A stretch of DNA of 53,257 nucleotides. It comes from Clostridia bacterium. GTDB taxonomy: Bacteria > Bacillota > Clostridia > Oscillospirales > Acutalibacteraceae. Location: contig JAFTCX010000023.1 of assembly GCA_017454485.1 (NCBI GenBank), forward strand, positions 1 through 53,257, written 5' to 3'. The first letter of the stretch is position 1. Every line of letters starts with the position of its first letter. The notes under the pieces were generated by a model. It did not search any database and had not been told where the DNA came from. It saw nothing but the letters and a program-made list of their open reading frames with translations. A program made the position numbers and the translations under genes. Shown here piece by piece: positions 8,743 through 17,775 of this stretch.

Positions 8743-8877
8743 GTGAAGAATCCGTTTGACGCGATCGGCGAGGTCATCGGCCAGGTCGTCGGCAAAATCG
8801 TGCAGGCAATCGCCGGCGAAATGATCCAGGCGCTTGCACAGGGCTTTATCGACGCAATTTTTAATCAGAACAAATAA
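8743..8877 (+). CDS. Small amphipathic peptide, 44 residues
   Basis: GTG 8743 follows AGAGGAGG with good spacing. A strong promoter sits directly upstream and a strong terminator downstream, so it is a self-contained unit. The peptide (start MKNPFDAIGEVIGQVVGKIV, then an IAGEMIQALAQ and FIDAIF continuation) is almost entirely one amphipathic helix with regularly spaced I/V/L/A and few charges. No leader, Cys residues or double-Gly site is seen. It lies directly upstream of a heterodimeric ABC exporter. A leaderless-bacteriocin-like or membrane-acting peptide is possible but unproven. Confidence 0.72.
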   Translation: MKNPFDAIGEVIGQVVGKIVQAIAGEMIQALAQGFIDAIFNQNK

Positions 8878-8923
8878 GCATTTTTTCAATGAACGGAACG
8901 GGGCAGGCGTCCCGTTCTGCCGA

Positions 8924-8957
8924 ACAAAGTTCACCGTCCGGTGGGCTTTGTTTTTTT
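8924..8957 (+). terminator. Terminator of the 44-residue peptide gene
   Basis: ACAAAG (8924-8929) and CACCG pair with CGGTG and CTTTGT (8946-8951), followed by T7. A second hairpin (about 8895-8916, AACGGGGC/GTCCCGTT) precedes it. Confidence 0.88.
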
Positions 8958-9021
8958 CTTTTGCCGCGATTATTAAAGATGATTCAGCTTTTTTCTTGTT
9001 TATACTTTATTCATAAACCTA

Positions 9022-9030
9022 TGGTAAAAT
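9022..9030 (+). promoter_or_regulatory. Extended -10 promoter for ABC exporter operon
   Basis: TGGTAAAAT at 9022-9030 is a TGn-extended -10; no good -35 is visible at 17 bp. It lies about 50 bp before the TTG start at 9080. Confidence 0.4.
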
Positions 9031-9079
9031 AAACTGCTGTTATCTGCGGCAATTCAGAAACTATCGGAGGTCGTTTTAT

Positions 9080-10825
9080 TTGACCAGACTTTTGAAATAT
9101 TTGAAACAGATCCGGGGCGATGTTGCGGCGGCCATGCTGTTTGTAGTGCTTTCGCAAATCTCCACGCTGATCCTGCCGATGCTGATGGGGATGCTGATCA
9201 ACAACGGCATCAAAAACGCGGATATGGAATACATCAAGCGCATGGGGCTTGTGATGCTCGGCGTTTCGCTGGCTGTGATCGTGATCCATTCCGTCAACAG
9301 CTATTTTTCCTCCCGTACCTCCACGCTTTACGGCAAGATCCTGCGTGAGGAGCTGTTTTTAAAGGTGGAATCCCTTTCGCAAAGCGACATCGACCACATC
9401 GGCACACCCTCGCTCATCACACGCTGCACGAACGACGTCAAGGTCATGCAGGACTTCATTCTGCAATCGCTGCGCATGATCATCTCCGCGCCGATCATGC
9501 TTGTCGGCGGCACCTTTATGGCGTTTTTCCTCAACGCGCGGCTGGCGCTGATCATCTTCGCCGTGCTGCCCGTGATCGCCGGACTGGCGTTTCTTGTCAT
9601 CAAGCTGGTGCTGCCGCTGTTTCGCAAGCGCCAGAAAATGGTGGACGCGCTCAACCGCTTTTTGCGCGAAAAGCTCAGCGGCATCCGCGTGATTCACGCG
9701 TTCAACAAAGAGCCCTATGAGGACGCGCGCTTTGAAGAGCAAAACCACGCGCTGTCCGCCCTGGTGCTCAAATTGCAGCGGACGATGGCGATTCTTTTGC
9801 CGGTGGCGATCGTGCTGGCCATCCTCGCGCTCGACGCGCTGCTGCTGGTTTCCACGCGCAGCATCGACGCGATCACCGACCCCGCAAAAATTCAAAACGC
9901 GGTCGGCGACCTGCAGGCATTCGTTATTTATATGATTATGATCGTCTTCGCGCTGTCCATGGCGGCGGCCATGTTCGTGATTGTGCCGCGCGCCAATATT
10001 TCCGCAAAGCGCATCAAGGAAGTGCTCGACATTGAACCGGCGATCCGTGAGCCGGAAGCGCCGCTTTCGTTTGACGAAAGCAAGCGCGGCGAAGTGGAGT
10101 TCCGTCATGTGACCTTCCGCTACAGCGAAGCCGCCCAGCCCATCCTCAGTGACATTTCCTTCACTGCCGAAGCCGGCAAAACAACCGCGATCATCGGCGG
10201 CACCGGCAGCGGCAAGAGCACGCTGGCGAATCTGATTCCGCGCTTTTATGACGCAACCGAAGGGCAGGTGCTCTTTAGCGGCGTGGATGTCAAAAAACTG
10301 CCGCAGCAGGAGCTGCACGCGCGCATCGGTTATGTGATGCAAAAGGCGAATCTGTTCAGCGGCACCATTGAAGAAAACCTGCGCTACGGCGACGAAAGCG
10401 CAAGCGAGGCGCAGCTTTGGAAGGCGGTCGAGCTTTCGCAGAGCAAGGCGTTTGTGGAAGAGCTGCCCGACGGGCTGCAGAGCTTTGTCAGCCAGAATGT
10501 GACCAACCTTTCCGGCGGACAAAAGCAGCGCCTTGCAATCGCCCGTGCGCTTGTGCGCGACGCGGATGTGTATATTTTTGACGACAGCTTTTCGGCGCTG
10601 GACTTTTTGACCGAGGCAAAGCTGCGCGTTGCGCTGCAGAAAGATCTGAAAAAAACAAAGATCATCGTGGCGCAGCGGGTCGGCACGATTTTGCACGCGG
10701 ACAAGATCCTTGTGCTTGACGGCGGCAAAATCGTCGGCGAAGGCCGGCATGAGGAGCTGCTTGCGACCTGCCCGGTCTATCGGGAGATCGTGGCGTCACA
10801 GCTTTCGGGGGAGGCGTTGAAATGA
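9080..10825 (+). CDS. ABC exporter half-transporter, degenerate-site subunit (TM287/BmrC-like)
   Basis: 581 residues: six-helix exporter membrane domain (about 15-310), then an ATPase domain. Walker A is GGTGSGKS (about 372-380) and the signature is LSGGQ. Two catalytic positions are altered: the Walker B glutamate is Asp (FDDS, about 500-503) and the H-loop His is Gln (VAQRV, about 532). This is the pattern of the degenerate-site partner in heterodimeric exporters such as TM287/288, BmrCD and LmrCD. The TTG start has GGAGGT upstream. The end overlaps the next gene (ATGA), fitting a translationally coupled heterodimer. The substrate is unknown: drugs, lipids or peptides. Confidence 0.88.
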   Translation: MTRLLKYLKQIRGDVAAAMLFVVLSQISTLILPMLMGMLINNGIKNADMEYIKRMGLVMLGVSLAVIVIHSVNSYFSSRTSTLYGKILREELFLKVESLSQSDIDHIGTPSLITRCTNDVKVMQDFILQSLRMIISAPIMLVGGTFMAFFLNARLALIIFAVLPVIAGLAFLVIKLVLPLFRKRQKMVDALNRFLREKLSGIRVIHAFNKEPYEDARFEEQNHALSALVLKLQRTMAILLPVAIVLAILALDALLLVSTRSIDAITDPAKIQNAVGDLQAFVIYMIMIVFALSMAAAMFVIVPRANISAKRIKEVLDIEPAIREPEAPLSFDESKRGEVEFRHVTFRYSEAAQPILSDISFTAEAGKTTAIIGGTGSGKSTLANLIPRFYDATEGQVLFSGVDVKKLPQQELHARIGYVMQKANLFSGTIEENLRYGDESASEAQLWKAVELSQSKAFVEELPDGLQSFVSQNVTNLSGGQKQRLAIARALVRDADVYIFDDSFSALDFLTEAKLRVALQKDLKKTKIIVAQRVGTILHADKILVLDGGKIVGEGRHEELLATCPVYREIVASQLSGEALK

Positions 10826-12663
10826 ACAAAGAACAGACTTCCTTGAAACGTAAAAAAGAGAAATACGCCGGTTACCGCGACCAAAAGCAGAGCGAAAAGG
10901 AAAAGGTCAAGAATTTCCGCGGAACGGCGATGCAGCTTCTGGCGCTGCTGAAGGGTCACCGCGTCCAGATCACGGTCGTCACGCTGCTCGCAGCGGTATC
11001 GGCGGCGCTGAATGTGATCGGTCCGCGCTATCTCGGCGACATCATGGACCTGATCAACGCGCAGGTGGACAATAAGCTGCAGACCGGCCGGATGGATTTC
11101 GGCGCGATCTTTGAAATTCTCGGCACGATTCTTTTGATCTACGGTCTGTCCGCCGTGTGCATGTTCTTTTTGAACTTCACCATGGCGGGGCTGACGCAGT
11201 CGATGATCACCAGCCTGCGCAGCCGCATCAATGCAAAGCTTTCGCGCCTGCCGCTGAAATTTTTTGACAGCCACAACAAGGGCGATCTGCTCTCGCGTGT
11301 GACGAACGACATTGACAACATCAACAACACCTTCCAGCAGATTTTCATCCAGCTCATCTCCTCTGTGGTGACCTTTGTGGGCGTGTTTGTGATCATGCTG
11401 ACCTATGACCCGACGCTGACGCTCGCCTCGCTCCTGCCGCTGCCGCTGAGCGCCGCGGTGGCGTTTGCGATTCTCGGCCGCTCCAAGCGCTACTTCCGCG
11501 CGGTCTGGCGCCGCACCGGCGACATCAACGGCCATATCGAGGAAATGTTCACGAACCACAACATCGTCAAGGTGTTCGGCCGCGAGCAGGCGGCGATTGA
11601 TGAGTTCCGCGCGATCAACGAAGAGCTGTATGAAACGGGCCGCAAGGCGCAGTTCCTGTCCGGTCTGCTCGGCCCGATCGTGAATTTTTCCTACAACATC
11701 TCCTTCGTGCTGATCTGCATCGTCACCGGCTACCTCATTCTCAACAAGGGCTATTCCGTGGGCGCGATGACGGTGTTCATCACCTACGCCCGGCTGATCA
11801 TGCAGCCGATCATCGATTTTTCCAACATCGTCAACAACCTGCAATCCTCGCTGGCGTCGGCGGAGCGCGTGTTTGAGATCATTGACGAGCCGGAGGAGAG
11901 CGCCGAAACGGTCAAAACCGAGATCACGCATCCGCAGGGCGCGGTGGAGTTTGACCATGTCAACTTCGCTTATGAAGCCGACAAGCCCCTTTACCGTGAT
12001 TTCAGCTTGAATGTCAAACCCGGACAGTTGATTGCAATTGTCGGTCCCACCGGCGCGGGCAAGACAACGCTTGTCAATTTGCTCATGCGCTTTTATGATA
12101 TCCAAAGCGGTCACATCCGTGTGGACGGCGTGGATATCATGGACATCTCGCGGCGCAATCTGCGCAGCATTTTCGGCATGGTTTTGCAGGACACCTGGCT
12201 GTTTCACGGCACGGTGCGCGAAAACATCCTTTACGGCAAGGACGAAGTGGACGAAGCGGCCTTCCGCCGCGCTGTGAAAGCCGCGCGTGTCGATCAGTTC
12301 ATCGATACGCTGCCGGACGGCTATGACACGGTGCTTGACGATGAGGGCACCAACCTTTCCGCCGGACAAAAGCAGCTTGTGACCATTGCACGCGCGATCA
12401 TCTCCGATCCGAGCATCCTCATCCTCGACGAGGCGACCTCCTCGGTCGATACGCGCACGGAGCTGCAGATTCAGGCGGCAATGAACAACCTGATGAAGGG
12501 GCGCACGAATTTTGTGATCGCCCACCGCCTGTCCACAATCCGGAACGCCGACGCGATCATCGTGATCGAGGGCGGCCGCATCATGGAGCAGGGCACGCAT
12601 GAAGAGCTGCTGCAAACCGGCGGCGCCTACGCAAAGCTCTATGAGGCGCAGTTTGTGCAGTGA
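10822..12663 (+). CDS. ABC exporter half-transporter, catalytic subunit (TM288/BmrD-like)
   Basis: 613 residues with a Lys-rich N-terminal extension (about 1-35), a six-helix exporter domain and a canonical ATPase domain: Walker A GPTGAGKTT (about 406), a signature read as LSAGQ, Walker B LILDEATSS (about 532) and H-loop IAHRLST (about 566). It supplies the intact composite site of a heterodimeric exporter with the preceding gene, whose stop overlaps this start (ATGA). A heptamer repeat and hairpin follow directly after the stop codon. Confidence 0.9.
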   Translation: MNKEQTSLKRKKEKYAGYRDQKQSEKEKVKNFRGTAMQLLALLKGHRVQITVVTLLAAVSAALNVIGPRYLGDIMDLINAQVDNKLQTGRMDFGAIFEILGTILLIYGLSAVCMFFLNFTMAGLTQSMITSLRSRINAKLSRLPLKFFDSHNKGDLLSRVTNDIDNINNTFQQIFIQLISSVVTFVGVFVIMLTYDPTLTLASLLPLPLSAAVAFAILGRSKRYFRAVWRRTGDINGHIEEMFTNHNIVKVFGREQAAIDEFRAINEELYETGRKAQFLSGLLGPIVNFSYNISFVLICIVTGYLILNKGYSVGAMTVFITYARLIMQPIIDFSNIVNNLQSSLASAERVFEIIDEPEESAETVKTEITHPQGAVEFDHVNFAYEADKPLYRDFSLNVKPGQLIAIVGPTGAGKTTLVNLLMRFYDIQSGHIRVDGVDIMDISRRNLRSIFGMVLQDTWLFHGTVRENILYGKDEVDEAAFRRAVKAARVDQFIDTLPDGYDTVLDDEGTNLSAGQKQLVTIARAIISDPSILILDEATSSVDTRTELQIQAAMNNLMKGRTNFVIAHRLSTIRNADAIIVIEGGRIMEQGTHEELLQTGGAYAKLYEAQFVQ

Positions 12664-12782
12664 ACAGTCGTGAGTCAATAGTCGTTAGTCGATAGTCGAA
12701 AGTTAAGCCCGCCGTGGACAAAAACGTTCCACGGCGGGCTTCAAATATATCGACTATCGACTAATGACTAACGACTTATGAC
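12664..12782. repeat. Inverted heptamer arrays around a perfect terminator hairpin
   Basis: Left array 12664-12705 has 7-bp units such as ATAGTCG and TTAGTCG. The central hairpin pairs 12705-12718 (AAGCCCGCCGTGGA) perfectly with 12728-12741. Right array 12748-12782 (TATCGAC, TATCGAC, TAATGAC, TAACGAC, TTATGAC) is the reverse complement of the left type, so the whole is one long imperfect palindrome. It terminates the exporter operon (+) and the ACT gene (-). Confidence 0.88.
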
Positions 12783-12791
12783 TTCATCAAA

Positions 12792-13220
12792 TCACATCGC
12801 CTTCACATCCTCGTCCGACAGCGTCGCAATGCCGGCGGCCTTGAGGATCGCTTCGGCGGCGGGGGTGTTGTCGACCCGCAGCACCACATAGGCGCCGAGG
12901 TCTGCCGCGCCGGTGAAGGCGTACATATATTCAATGTTGATCTGTGCTTCGGCAAGGATGTTCAAAATCTTGGAAAGCGCACCGGCGGAATCCTCCATCT
13001 TTGCTGCAATCACGTCGGTGACAAGCACAGCGCCGGTGTCGATCAGCGCAGCCTTTGCGGCGGCGTTGTCGGAGGTGATCAGGCGCAGAATGCCAAAATC
13101 GCGGGTGTCGGCCACGCAAAGTGCGCGGATGTTGACATTTGCGCCGGAGATGGCCTTGATCGCCTCTGCCAGCTTGCCTTCTTTGTTTTCAAGAAAAACG
13201 GAAATCTGCTGAATGGCCAT
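12792..13220 (-). CDS. Tandem ACT-domain protein
   Basis: 142 residues composed of two ACT domains (about 4-70 and 72-138), with no catalytic domain. The start has IQQISVFLENKEGKLAEA, a typical beta-alpha-beta ligand-binding fold. ACT pairs bind amino acids or related effectors. AAAGGAGC precedes ATG 13220. It is the last gene of the iorA-iorB-paaK run, 17 bp after paaK, so an effector such as an aromatic amino acid is a reasonable guess; the ligand is not shown. Confidence 0.87.
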   Translation of the reverse strand: MAIQQISVFLENKEGKLAEAIKAISGANVNIRALCVADTRDFGILRLITSDNAAAKAALIDTGAVLVTDVIAAKMEDSAGALSKILNILAEAQINIEYMYAFTGAADLGAYVVLRVDNTPAAEAILKAAGIATLSDEDVKAM

Positions 13221-13236
13221 GGAAAACGCTCCTTTC

Positions 13237-14544
13237 TCAATCGTGCAGCTTGCGCTTGTCGATCACGCGCACAGCCTTGCCCTCGGAACGGACAATGGAG
13301 TGCGGCGGCAGAAGATGTACCTTCGGACCGATGCCGAGCATGGTACGCATGGCAACTTCAAGCGCGTGTTCTTTTTTCTGGTTTTCAGCAACAATGTCGG
13401 AGAACTGCTCGGGCAGCAGCTCCACATTGACGTCGAGCGTGTCGGAGTTGTTGACGCGGTCCACAATGATCTGATAGTTCGGCGTGTAGCCCTCATTGAG
13501 CAGCACGGTTTCAATCTGGCTCGGGAACACATTGACGCCGCGGATGATCATCATGTCGTCCGAGCGGCCCATGGGCTTGCTCATCTTTACATGGGTGCGT
13601 CCGCACGCACATTTTTCGCGCGTGAGCACACAGATGTCGCGTGTGCGGTAACGCAGCAGGGGGAAGGCTTCCTTGTCCAGCGAGGTGAACACAAGCTCGC
13701 CCTTGCTGCCTTCGGGAAGGACTTCGCCGGTTTCGGGGTCGATGATCTCGGCGTAGAAGTGGTCCTCGTTGATATGCATGCCGCTTTGCGCACAGCATTC
13801 AAACGCAACGCCCGGGCCGCTGGTCTCGGTCAGGCCGTAGATATCATAGGCTTTGATGCCGAGACTCTGTTCAATGCTGCGGCGCATCTCTTCCGTCCAC
13901 GGCTCTGCGCCGAAGATGCCGGCCTTGAGCTTGTTGTCGGAGGGCTTGAAGCCTTTTTCGGCAAGCGTTTCACCGATATAGGCGGCATAGGACGGGGTGC
14001 AGCAAAGGATTGTTGCGTTCAAATCCATCATGAACTGAATCTGACGGTCGGTGTTGCCGGAGGACATTGGCAGCGTCAGGCAGCCGACCTTGTGGGAACC
14101 GCCGTTGAGACCGGGGCCGCCGGTGAACAGACCGTAGCCGTAGCAGACCTGGCAAACATCCTCGTTGGTGCCGCCGGCAGCGACAATGGCGCGTGCGCAG
14201 CACTCTTCCCAAAGGTCAATGTCGTGCTGGGTATAGAACGCAACCACACGCTTGCCGGTGGTGCCGGAGGTGGACTGGATGCGCACACAGTTTTTCAAAT
14301 CGGTGCCGAGCAAGCCGTAGGGATAGGCGTCGCGCAGATCGGCCTTGGAGAGGAACGGCAGCTTTTTGATGTCGTCCACCCCTTTGATGTCTTCGGGTTT
14401 CACGCCTTTGGCGTCCATGAGGTCGCGGTAATACTTCACGTTTTCATAAACGTGCTTGACCTGCTTGACGATCTTCTCGTTCTGAATGGCGAGAATTTCT
14501 TCGCGGGACGCTGTTTCGATTTCGGGTTGATAATAATTGGGCAT
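13237..14544 (-). CDS. paaK: Phenylacetate-CoA ligase (AMP-forming)
   Basis: 435 residues from ATG 14544, chosen because AAAGGAG lies upstream of it. The adenylate-forming motif STSGTTGKRV (about 91-100), the LTETSGPG segment and the C-terminal VFPSQIE-type hinge region match PaaK. It interconverts arylacetate, CoA and ATP with arylacetyl-CoA, AMP and PPi. A CxC-containing stretch (KCACGRTH) is also typical. Its placement after iorAB suggests it handles arylacetyl-CoA or arylacetate made from aromatic amino acids. The direction in vivo is not deducible. Confidence 0.9.
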   Translation of the reverse strand: MPNYYQPEIETASREEILAIQNEKIVKQVKHVYENVKYYRDLMDAKGVKPEDIKGVDDIKKLPFLSKADLRDAYPYGLLGTDLKNCVRIQSTSGTTGKRVVAFYTQHDIDLWEECCARAIVAAGGTNEDVCQVCYGYGLFTGGPGLNGGSHKVGCLTLPMSSGNTDRQIQFMMDLNATILCCTPSYAAYIGETLAEKGFKPSDNKLKAGIFGAEPWTEEMRRSIEQSLGIKAYDIYGLTETSGPGVAFECCAQSGMHINEDHFYAEIIDPETGEVLPEGSKGELVFTSLDKEAFPLLRYRTRDICVLTREKCACGRTHVKMSKPMGRSDDMMIIRGVNVFPSQIETVLLNEGYTPNYQIIVDRVNNSDTLDVNVELLPEQFSDIVAENQKKEHALEVAMRTMLGIGPKVHLLPPHSIVRSEGKAVRVIDKRKLHD

Positions 14545-14626
14545 GGGAACCACTCCTTTCAACGTAGAAACGTATTGCTTAATTTTAAAAAGAAAAGCTG
14601 AAAAAGAGCTTAAATTTTACAAAAAC

Positions 14627-15199
14627 TCAGAAATGATAGCCGAGCTCGAATGCTTTCAGGTTGACGTCCACAAACTGCGGCTTCACGATCTGACGAATCT
14701 CGTCGATCCACGCGTCATAGGGGATGTCGAAATACTTCGCAAGGCGGCCCATGAGCACGATGTTCACGCTCTTGGCGTTGCCGGCTTTTTGTGCGAGCGC
14801 AAGCGCGTCAATGGCGTCCACGCAAACGCCCTGTGCTTTCAGCGCGTCCAGAATGCCTTCGGGATATTCTGCGGCGCCGGTGATGACGGGCATCGGGTCG
14901 ATGGCCTGGGCGTTGACGATGATCTTGCCGTCTTTTTTCAAGCAATCGAGATAACGGGCGGCTTCGAGCTGTTCAAACGAAACGATGAAGTCCGCTTCGC
15001 CCGTGGAGATGACAGGGGAGTAGACCTTTTCGCCGAAGCGCACATAGGTCACAACGCTGCCGCCGCGCTGGCTCATGCCGTGGACCTCGCTGACCTTAAC
15101 GTCATAGCCGCGGCGGATGAGCAAAGCGCCGAGCAGCTTGCTGGCAAGCAGACTGCCCTGGCCGCCGACACCGACGATCATTACATTTTTCGTTTCCAT
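14627..15199 (-). CDS. iorB: Indolepyruvate ferredoxin oxidoreductase, beta subunit
   Basis: 190 residues. The N-terminal VGVGGQGSLLASKLLG (about 10-25) and the later MSQRGGSV segment are typical of the gamma/beta-type domain of 2-oxoacid:ferredoxin oxidoreductases. With IorA it converts aryl pyruvates to arylacetyl-CoA, reducing ferredoxin. The start lies 3 bp from the IorA stop and shares a GAGG site, indicating translational coupling. Confidence 0.92.
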   Translation of the reverse strand: METKNVMIVGVGGQGSLLASKLLGALLIRRGYDVKVSEVHGMSQRGGSVVTYVRFGEKVYSPVISTGEADFIVSFEQLEAARYLDCLKKDGKIIVNAQAIDPMPVITGAAEYPEGILDALKAQGVCVDAIDALALAQKAGNAKSVNIVLMGRLAKYFDIPYDAWIDEIRQIVKPQFVDVNLKAFELGYHF

Positions 15200-15201
15200 C
15201 C

Positions 15202-16938
15202 TCAGCGCTCTCCTTTCTCAATCGCGTTCAGTTTGCAAAGCTGGGTGCACACGTCGCAGCCGACGCACTGGGTCGGGTCGATGCGTGCTTTTTTGTTTTT
15301 AAAGCTGATCGCCGGGCAGCCGAGCTTCATACACTGGCGGCAGCCGACGCATTTATCTTCGTTTACCTTGACCGGCGGCTTCGCCTTGACATACTTGAGC
15401 AGCATGCACGGACGGCGCGAGATGATGACCGACGGCGCGTCTGCGGCAAGCTCTTCGAGCACCGCGTCCTCGCAGGCTTTCAGATCATAGGGATCGACCA
15501 CGCGCACACGCTCGATGCCGATGGCATGGCAAAGCGCTTCCAGGTTGACCGCCAGGGCGGGATCGCCTTTGATGTTTTTACCGGTGGTCGGGTTTTGCTG
15601 GTGGCCGGTCATGCCGGTGATGGAGTTGTCGAGGATGATGACGGTCGAATTCGACGCGTTGTAGGCGATGTTGACAAGACCCGTCATGCCGGAATGCATG
15701 AACGTGGAATCGCCGATCACGCAAACGGTTTTGCCCTCGCTTTCGCTGCCGCCGGCTTTGTTGAAGCCGTGCAGACCCGACACGGACGCGCCCATGCAAA
15801 GGGTGGAATCCAGCGCGTTCAGCGGGGCGGCGGAGCCGAGCGTGTAGCAGCCGATGTCGCCAAGGCAGGTGATCTTGTGCTTTGCCAGCGTGTAAAACAA
15901 ACCGCGGTGCGGGCAGCCGGCGCACATGATCGGCGGACGCACGGGCACCTGCGGCGCTTTTCGGTGCTCCGGTACCGGCAGGCCGAACGCCTTGCGGATG
16001 CTTGTCTGGTTATATTCGCCCAGCGGCGTGAACATCTCCTTGCCGGTGCAGGGGATGCCGAGGTTTTTCAAATGGCTTTCGATGACGCCGTCAAGCTCTT
16101 CAATGACATAGAGCTTCTTTACGGACGCGGCGAAGGTTTTGAACAGTTCGGTCGGCAGGGGATTGACCATGCCGAGCTTGAGCACGGACACGGAATCGCC
16201 GAACACTTCCTTCACATACTGGTACACCGTGCCGGCGCAGACGATGCCGATTTCGGTGCCGCCCATTTCCACGCGGTTGAGCGCGGCGTCCGTCTCGGCA
16301 AGCGCAGCGAGCTTTTTCGTACGTTCTTCCACAAACGGGTGGCGGCGCACGGCGTTTGCGGGCGCCATGATGAATTTTTGCGGGTTCTTTTCATAAACGG
16401 GCAGCGCTTTTTCTGCGCGCTCCTCCAGTTCCACAACGCTCTGGGAATGCGCAATGCGTGTGCACATACGCACGATGACCGGTGTATCGTAGCTTTCGGA
16501 AAGTTCAAACGCGCGCTTGACAAAGGCCTTTGCCTCAGCCGCGTCGGCGGGTTCCAGCATCGGCACCTTGGCCGCGATGGCGTAATGGCGCGAATCCTGC
16601 TCGTTCTGCGAGGAATGCATCGCCGGGTCGTCGGCAACAAACAGCACAAGACCGCCGTTCACGCCGGTGTAGGAAAGGGTAAACAACGGGTCGGCCGCAA
16701 CATTCAGCCCGACATGCTTCATTGCGCACGCACTGCGCACTCCGCGCAGCGACGCGCCGAAAGCGACCTCTGCGGCAACCTTTTCGTTCGGCGCCCATTC
16801 GCAGTAGATCTCGTCGTATTTTGCGGCAAATTCCGTGATCTCCGTGGACGGTGTGCCGGGGTAGCTGGATACGAGCTTGACGCCGGCTTCAAACAGTCCT
16901 CTGGCAACGGCTTCGTTGCCCAACATGAGCCTTTTCAA
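15202..16938 (-). CDS. iorA: Indolepyruvate ferredoxin oxidoreductase, alpha subunit
   Basis: 578 residues. The N-terminal pyruvate-oxidoreductase domain starts MLGNEAVARG, with SSYPGTPSTEI. A central TPP-binding domain contains CAGCPHRG and GDIGCYTLG. The C-terminus has two ferredoxin-type clusters (CVGCRQCMKLGCP and CVGCDVCTQLC). It is an oxygen-sensitive enzyme of aromatic amino-acid fermentation. TTG 16938 is the likely start because GGAGG sits 9 nt upstream; a later ATG (16926) has no well-spaced site. A TTGCTT-17-TATAAT promoter precedes it. Confidence 0.93.
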   Translation of the reverse strand: MKRLMLGNEAVARGLFEAGVKLVSSYPGTPSTEITEFAAKYDEIYCEWAPNEKVAAEVAFGASLRGVRSACAMKHVGLNVAADPLFTLSYTGVNGGLVLFVADDPAMHSSQNEQDSRHYAIAAKVPMLEPADAAEAKAFVKRAFELSESYDTPVIVRMCTRIAHSQSVVELEERAEKALPVYEKNPQKFIMAPANAVRRHPFVEERTKKLAALAETDAALNRVEMGGTEIGIVCAGTVYQYVKEVFGDSVSVLKLGMVNPLPTELFKTFAASVKKLYVIEELDGVIESHLKNLGIPCTGKEMFTPLGEYNQTSIRKAFGLPVPEHRKAPQVPVRPPIMCAGCPHRGLFYTLAKHKITCLGDIGCYTLGSAAPLNALDSTLCMGASVSGLHGFNKAGGSESEGKTVCVIGDSTFMHSGMTGLVNIAYNASNSTVIILDNSITGMTGHQQNPTTGKNIKGDPALAVNLEALCHAIGIERVRVVDPYDLKACEDAVLEELAADAPSVIISRRPCMLLKYVKAKPPVKVNEDKCVGCRQCMKLGCPAISFKNKKARIDPTQCVGCDVCTQLCKLNAIEKGER

Positions 16939-16992
16939 TTTTTGAGTCCTCCAATGTTCGCCGCGCCGAAGCGCGATCAGAAATTATCTATC

Positions 16993-17021
16993 ATTATATA
17001 TGATTCCATAAAAAAAAGCAA
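16993..17021 (-). promoter_or_regulatory. Promoter of iorA-iorB-paaK-ACT operon
   Basis: Minus strand TTGCTT (17021-17016), 17 bp, TATAAT (16998-16993), about 55 bp before the TTG start of iorA. Confidence 0.75.
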
Positions 17022-17082
17022 GACATTTTAGCGCTTTAAATTGACTTTACTGCGAAAAAATGAACTTTTTTAAAAGAATGTA

Positions 17083-17111
17083 TTGCAAAAATAGACAAAC
17101 TTTGATAAAAT
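17083..17111 (+). promoter_or_regulatory. Promoter of xpt / nucleoside transporter unit
   Basis: TTGCAA (17083-17088), 17 bp, TAAAAT (17106-17111). The leader is only about 35 nt and contains a small ACCG-GAAGG-CGGT stem over the ribosome site. No purine-riboswitch core is present. Confidence 0.7.
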
Positions 17112-17151
17112 ATATAAAACTCATTCTATAGACCGGAAGGCGGTTTTTGCA

Positions 17152-17727
17152 ATGCAGCTTCTGGAAGAACGAATCCTGAAAGACGGAAAGCTATTTCCGG
17201 GCAATATTCTGAAGGTGGATTCCTTTTTGAACCATCAGATGGACATTGCCCTGCTCAACGAGATCGGCAAGGAGTTTCACCGGCTTTTTGCGGATGGCGG
17301 CGTCAACAAAATTCTCACGATCGAATCCTCCGGCATCGGCATCGCCTGCATTGCTGCGCAGTATTTTGACTGCCCCGTGCTTTTTGCAAAAAAAACAAAG
17401 ACGAAGAACATCGCCTCTTCCGTGTTCAAAACGCAGGTCAAGTCCTTCACCCACGGCACGACCTATGACGTGATCGTTTCCAAGGAGTTCCTGCACAAGA
17501 GCGACCGCGTGCTCATCATCGACGATTTTCTCGCCGAAGGCAACGCGCTGCTCGGCCTGATCGACATCTGCCGGCAGGCGGGCGCCGAGGTGATCGGCTG
17601 CGGCATCGCGGTGGAAAAGGCGTTTCAGCCCGGCTCGTCGCGCATCCGCGAAAAGGGCGTGCGTGTGGAATCGCTTGCCGTAATCACATCCATGGACGGC
17701 GGCGAGATCAAATTTGAACGGAAATAA
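17152..17727 (+). CDS. xpt: Xanthine phosphoribosyltransferase
   Basis: 191 residues. MQLLEERILKDGKLFPGNILKVDSFLNHQMD is the typical Xpt start (given here only as its opening segment MQLLEERILKDG), and the PRPP site is LIIDDFLAEGNAL (about 121-133). It converts xanthine and PRPP to XMP for purine salvage. It lies 48 bp upstream of a BMP-type nucleoside transporter, forming a purine uptake-and-salvage unit. GGAAGGCGG serves as the ribosome site. Confidence 0.92.
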   Translation: MQLLEERILKDGKLFPGNILKVDSFLNHQMDIALLNEIGKEFHRLFADGGVNKILTIESSGIGIACIAAQYFDCPVLFAKKTKTKNIASSVFKTQVKSFTHGTTYDVIVSKEFLHKSDRVLIIDDFLAEGNALLGLIDICRQAGAEVIGCGIAVEKAFQPGSSRIREKGVRVESLAVITSMDGGEIKFERK

Positions 17728-17775
17728 AGGCCGGTTACGGGCTTTATAAAATATTTACCAATGGAGGAAAAAAAC

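Noticed and set aside
9359-12678. Long minus-strand frames (463 and 633 codons) opposite the ABC exporter genes
   Set aside because: They have His/Asp/Arg-rich low-complexity translations typical of antisense shadows, no ribosome sites, and the opposite strand has clear ABC motifs.
17112-17151. Purine riboswitch before xpt
   Set aside because: The leader from the promoter to the start is only about 35 nt and lacks the conserved three-way junction sequences.
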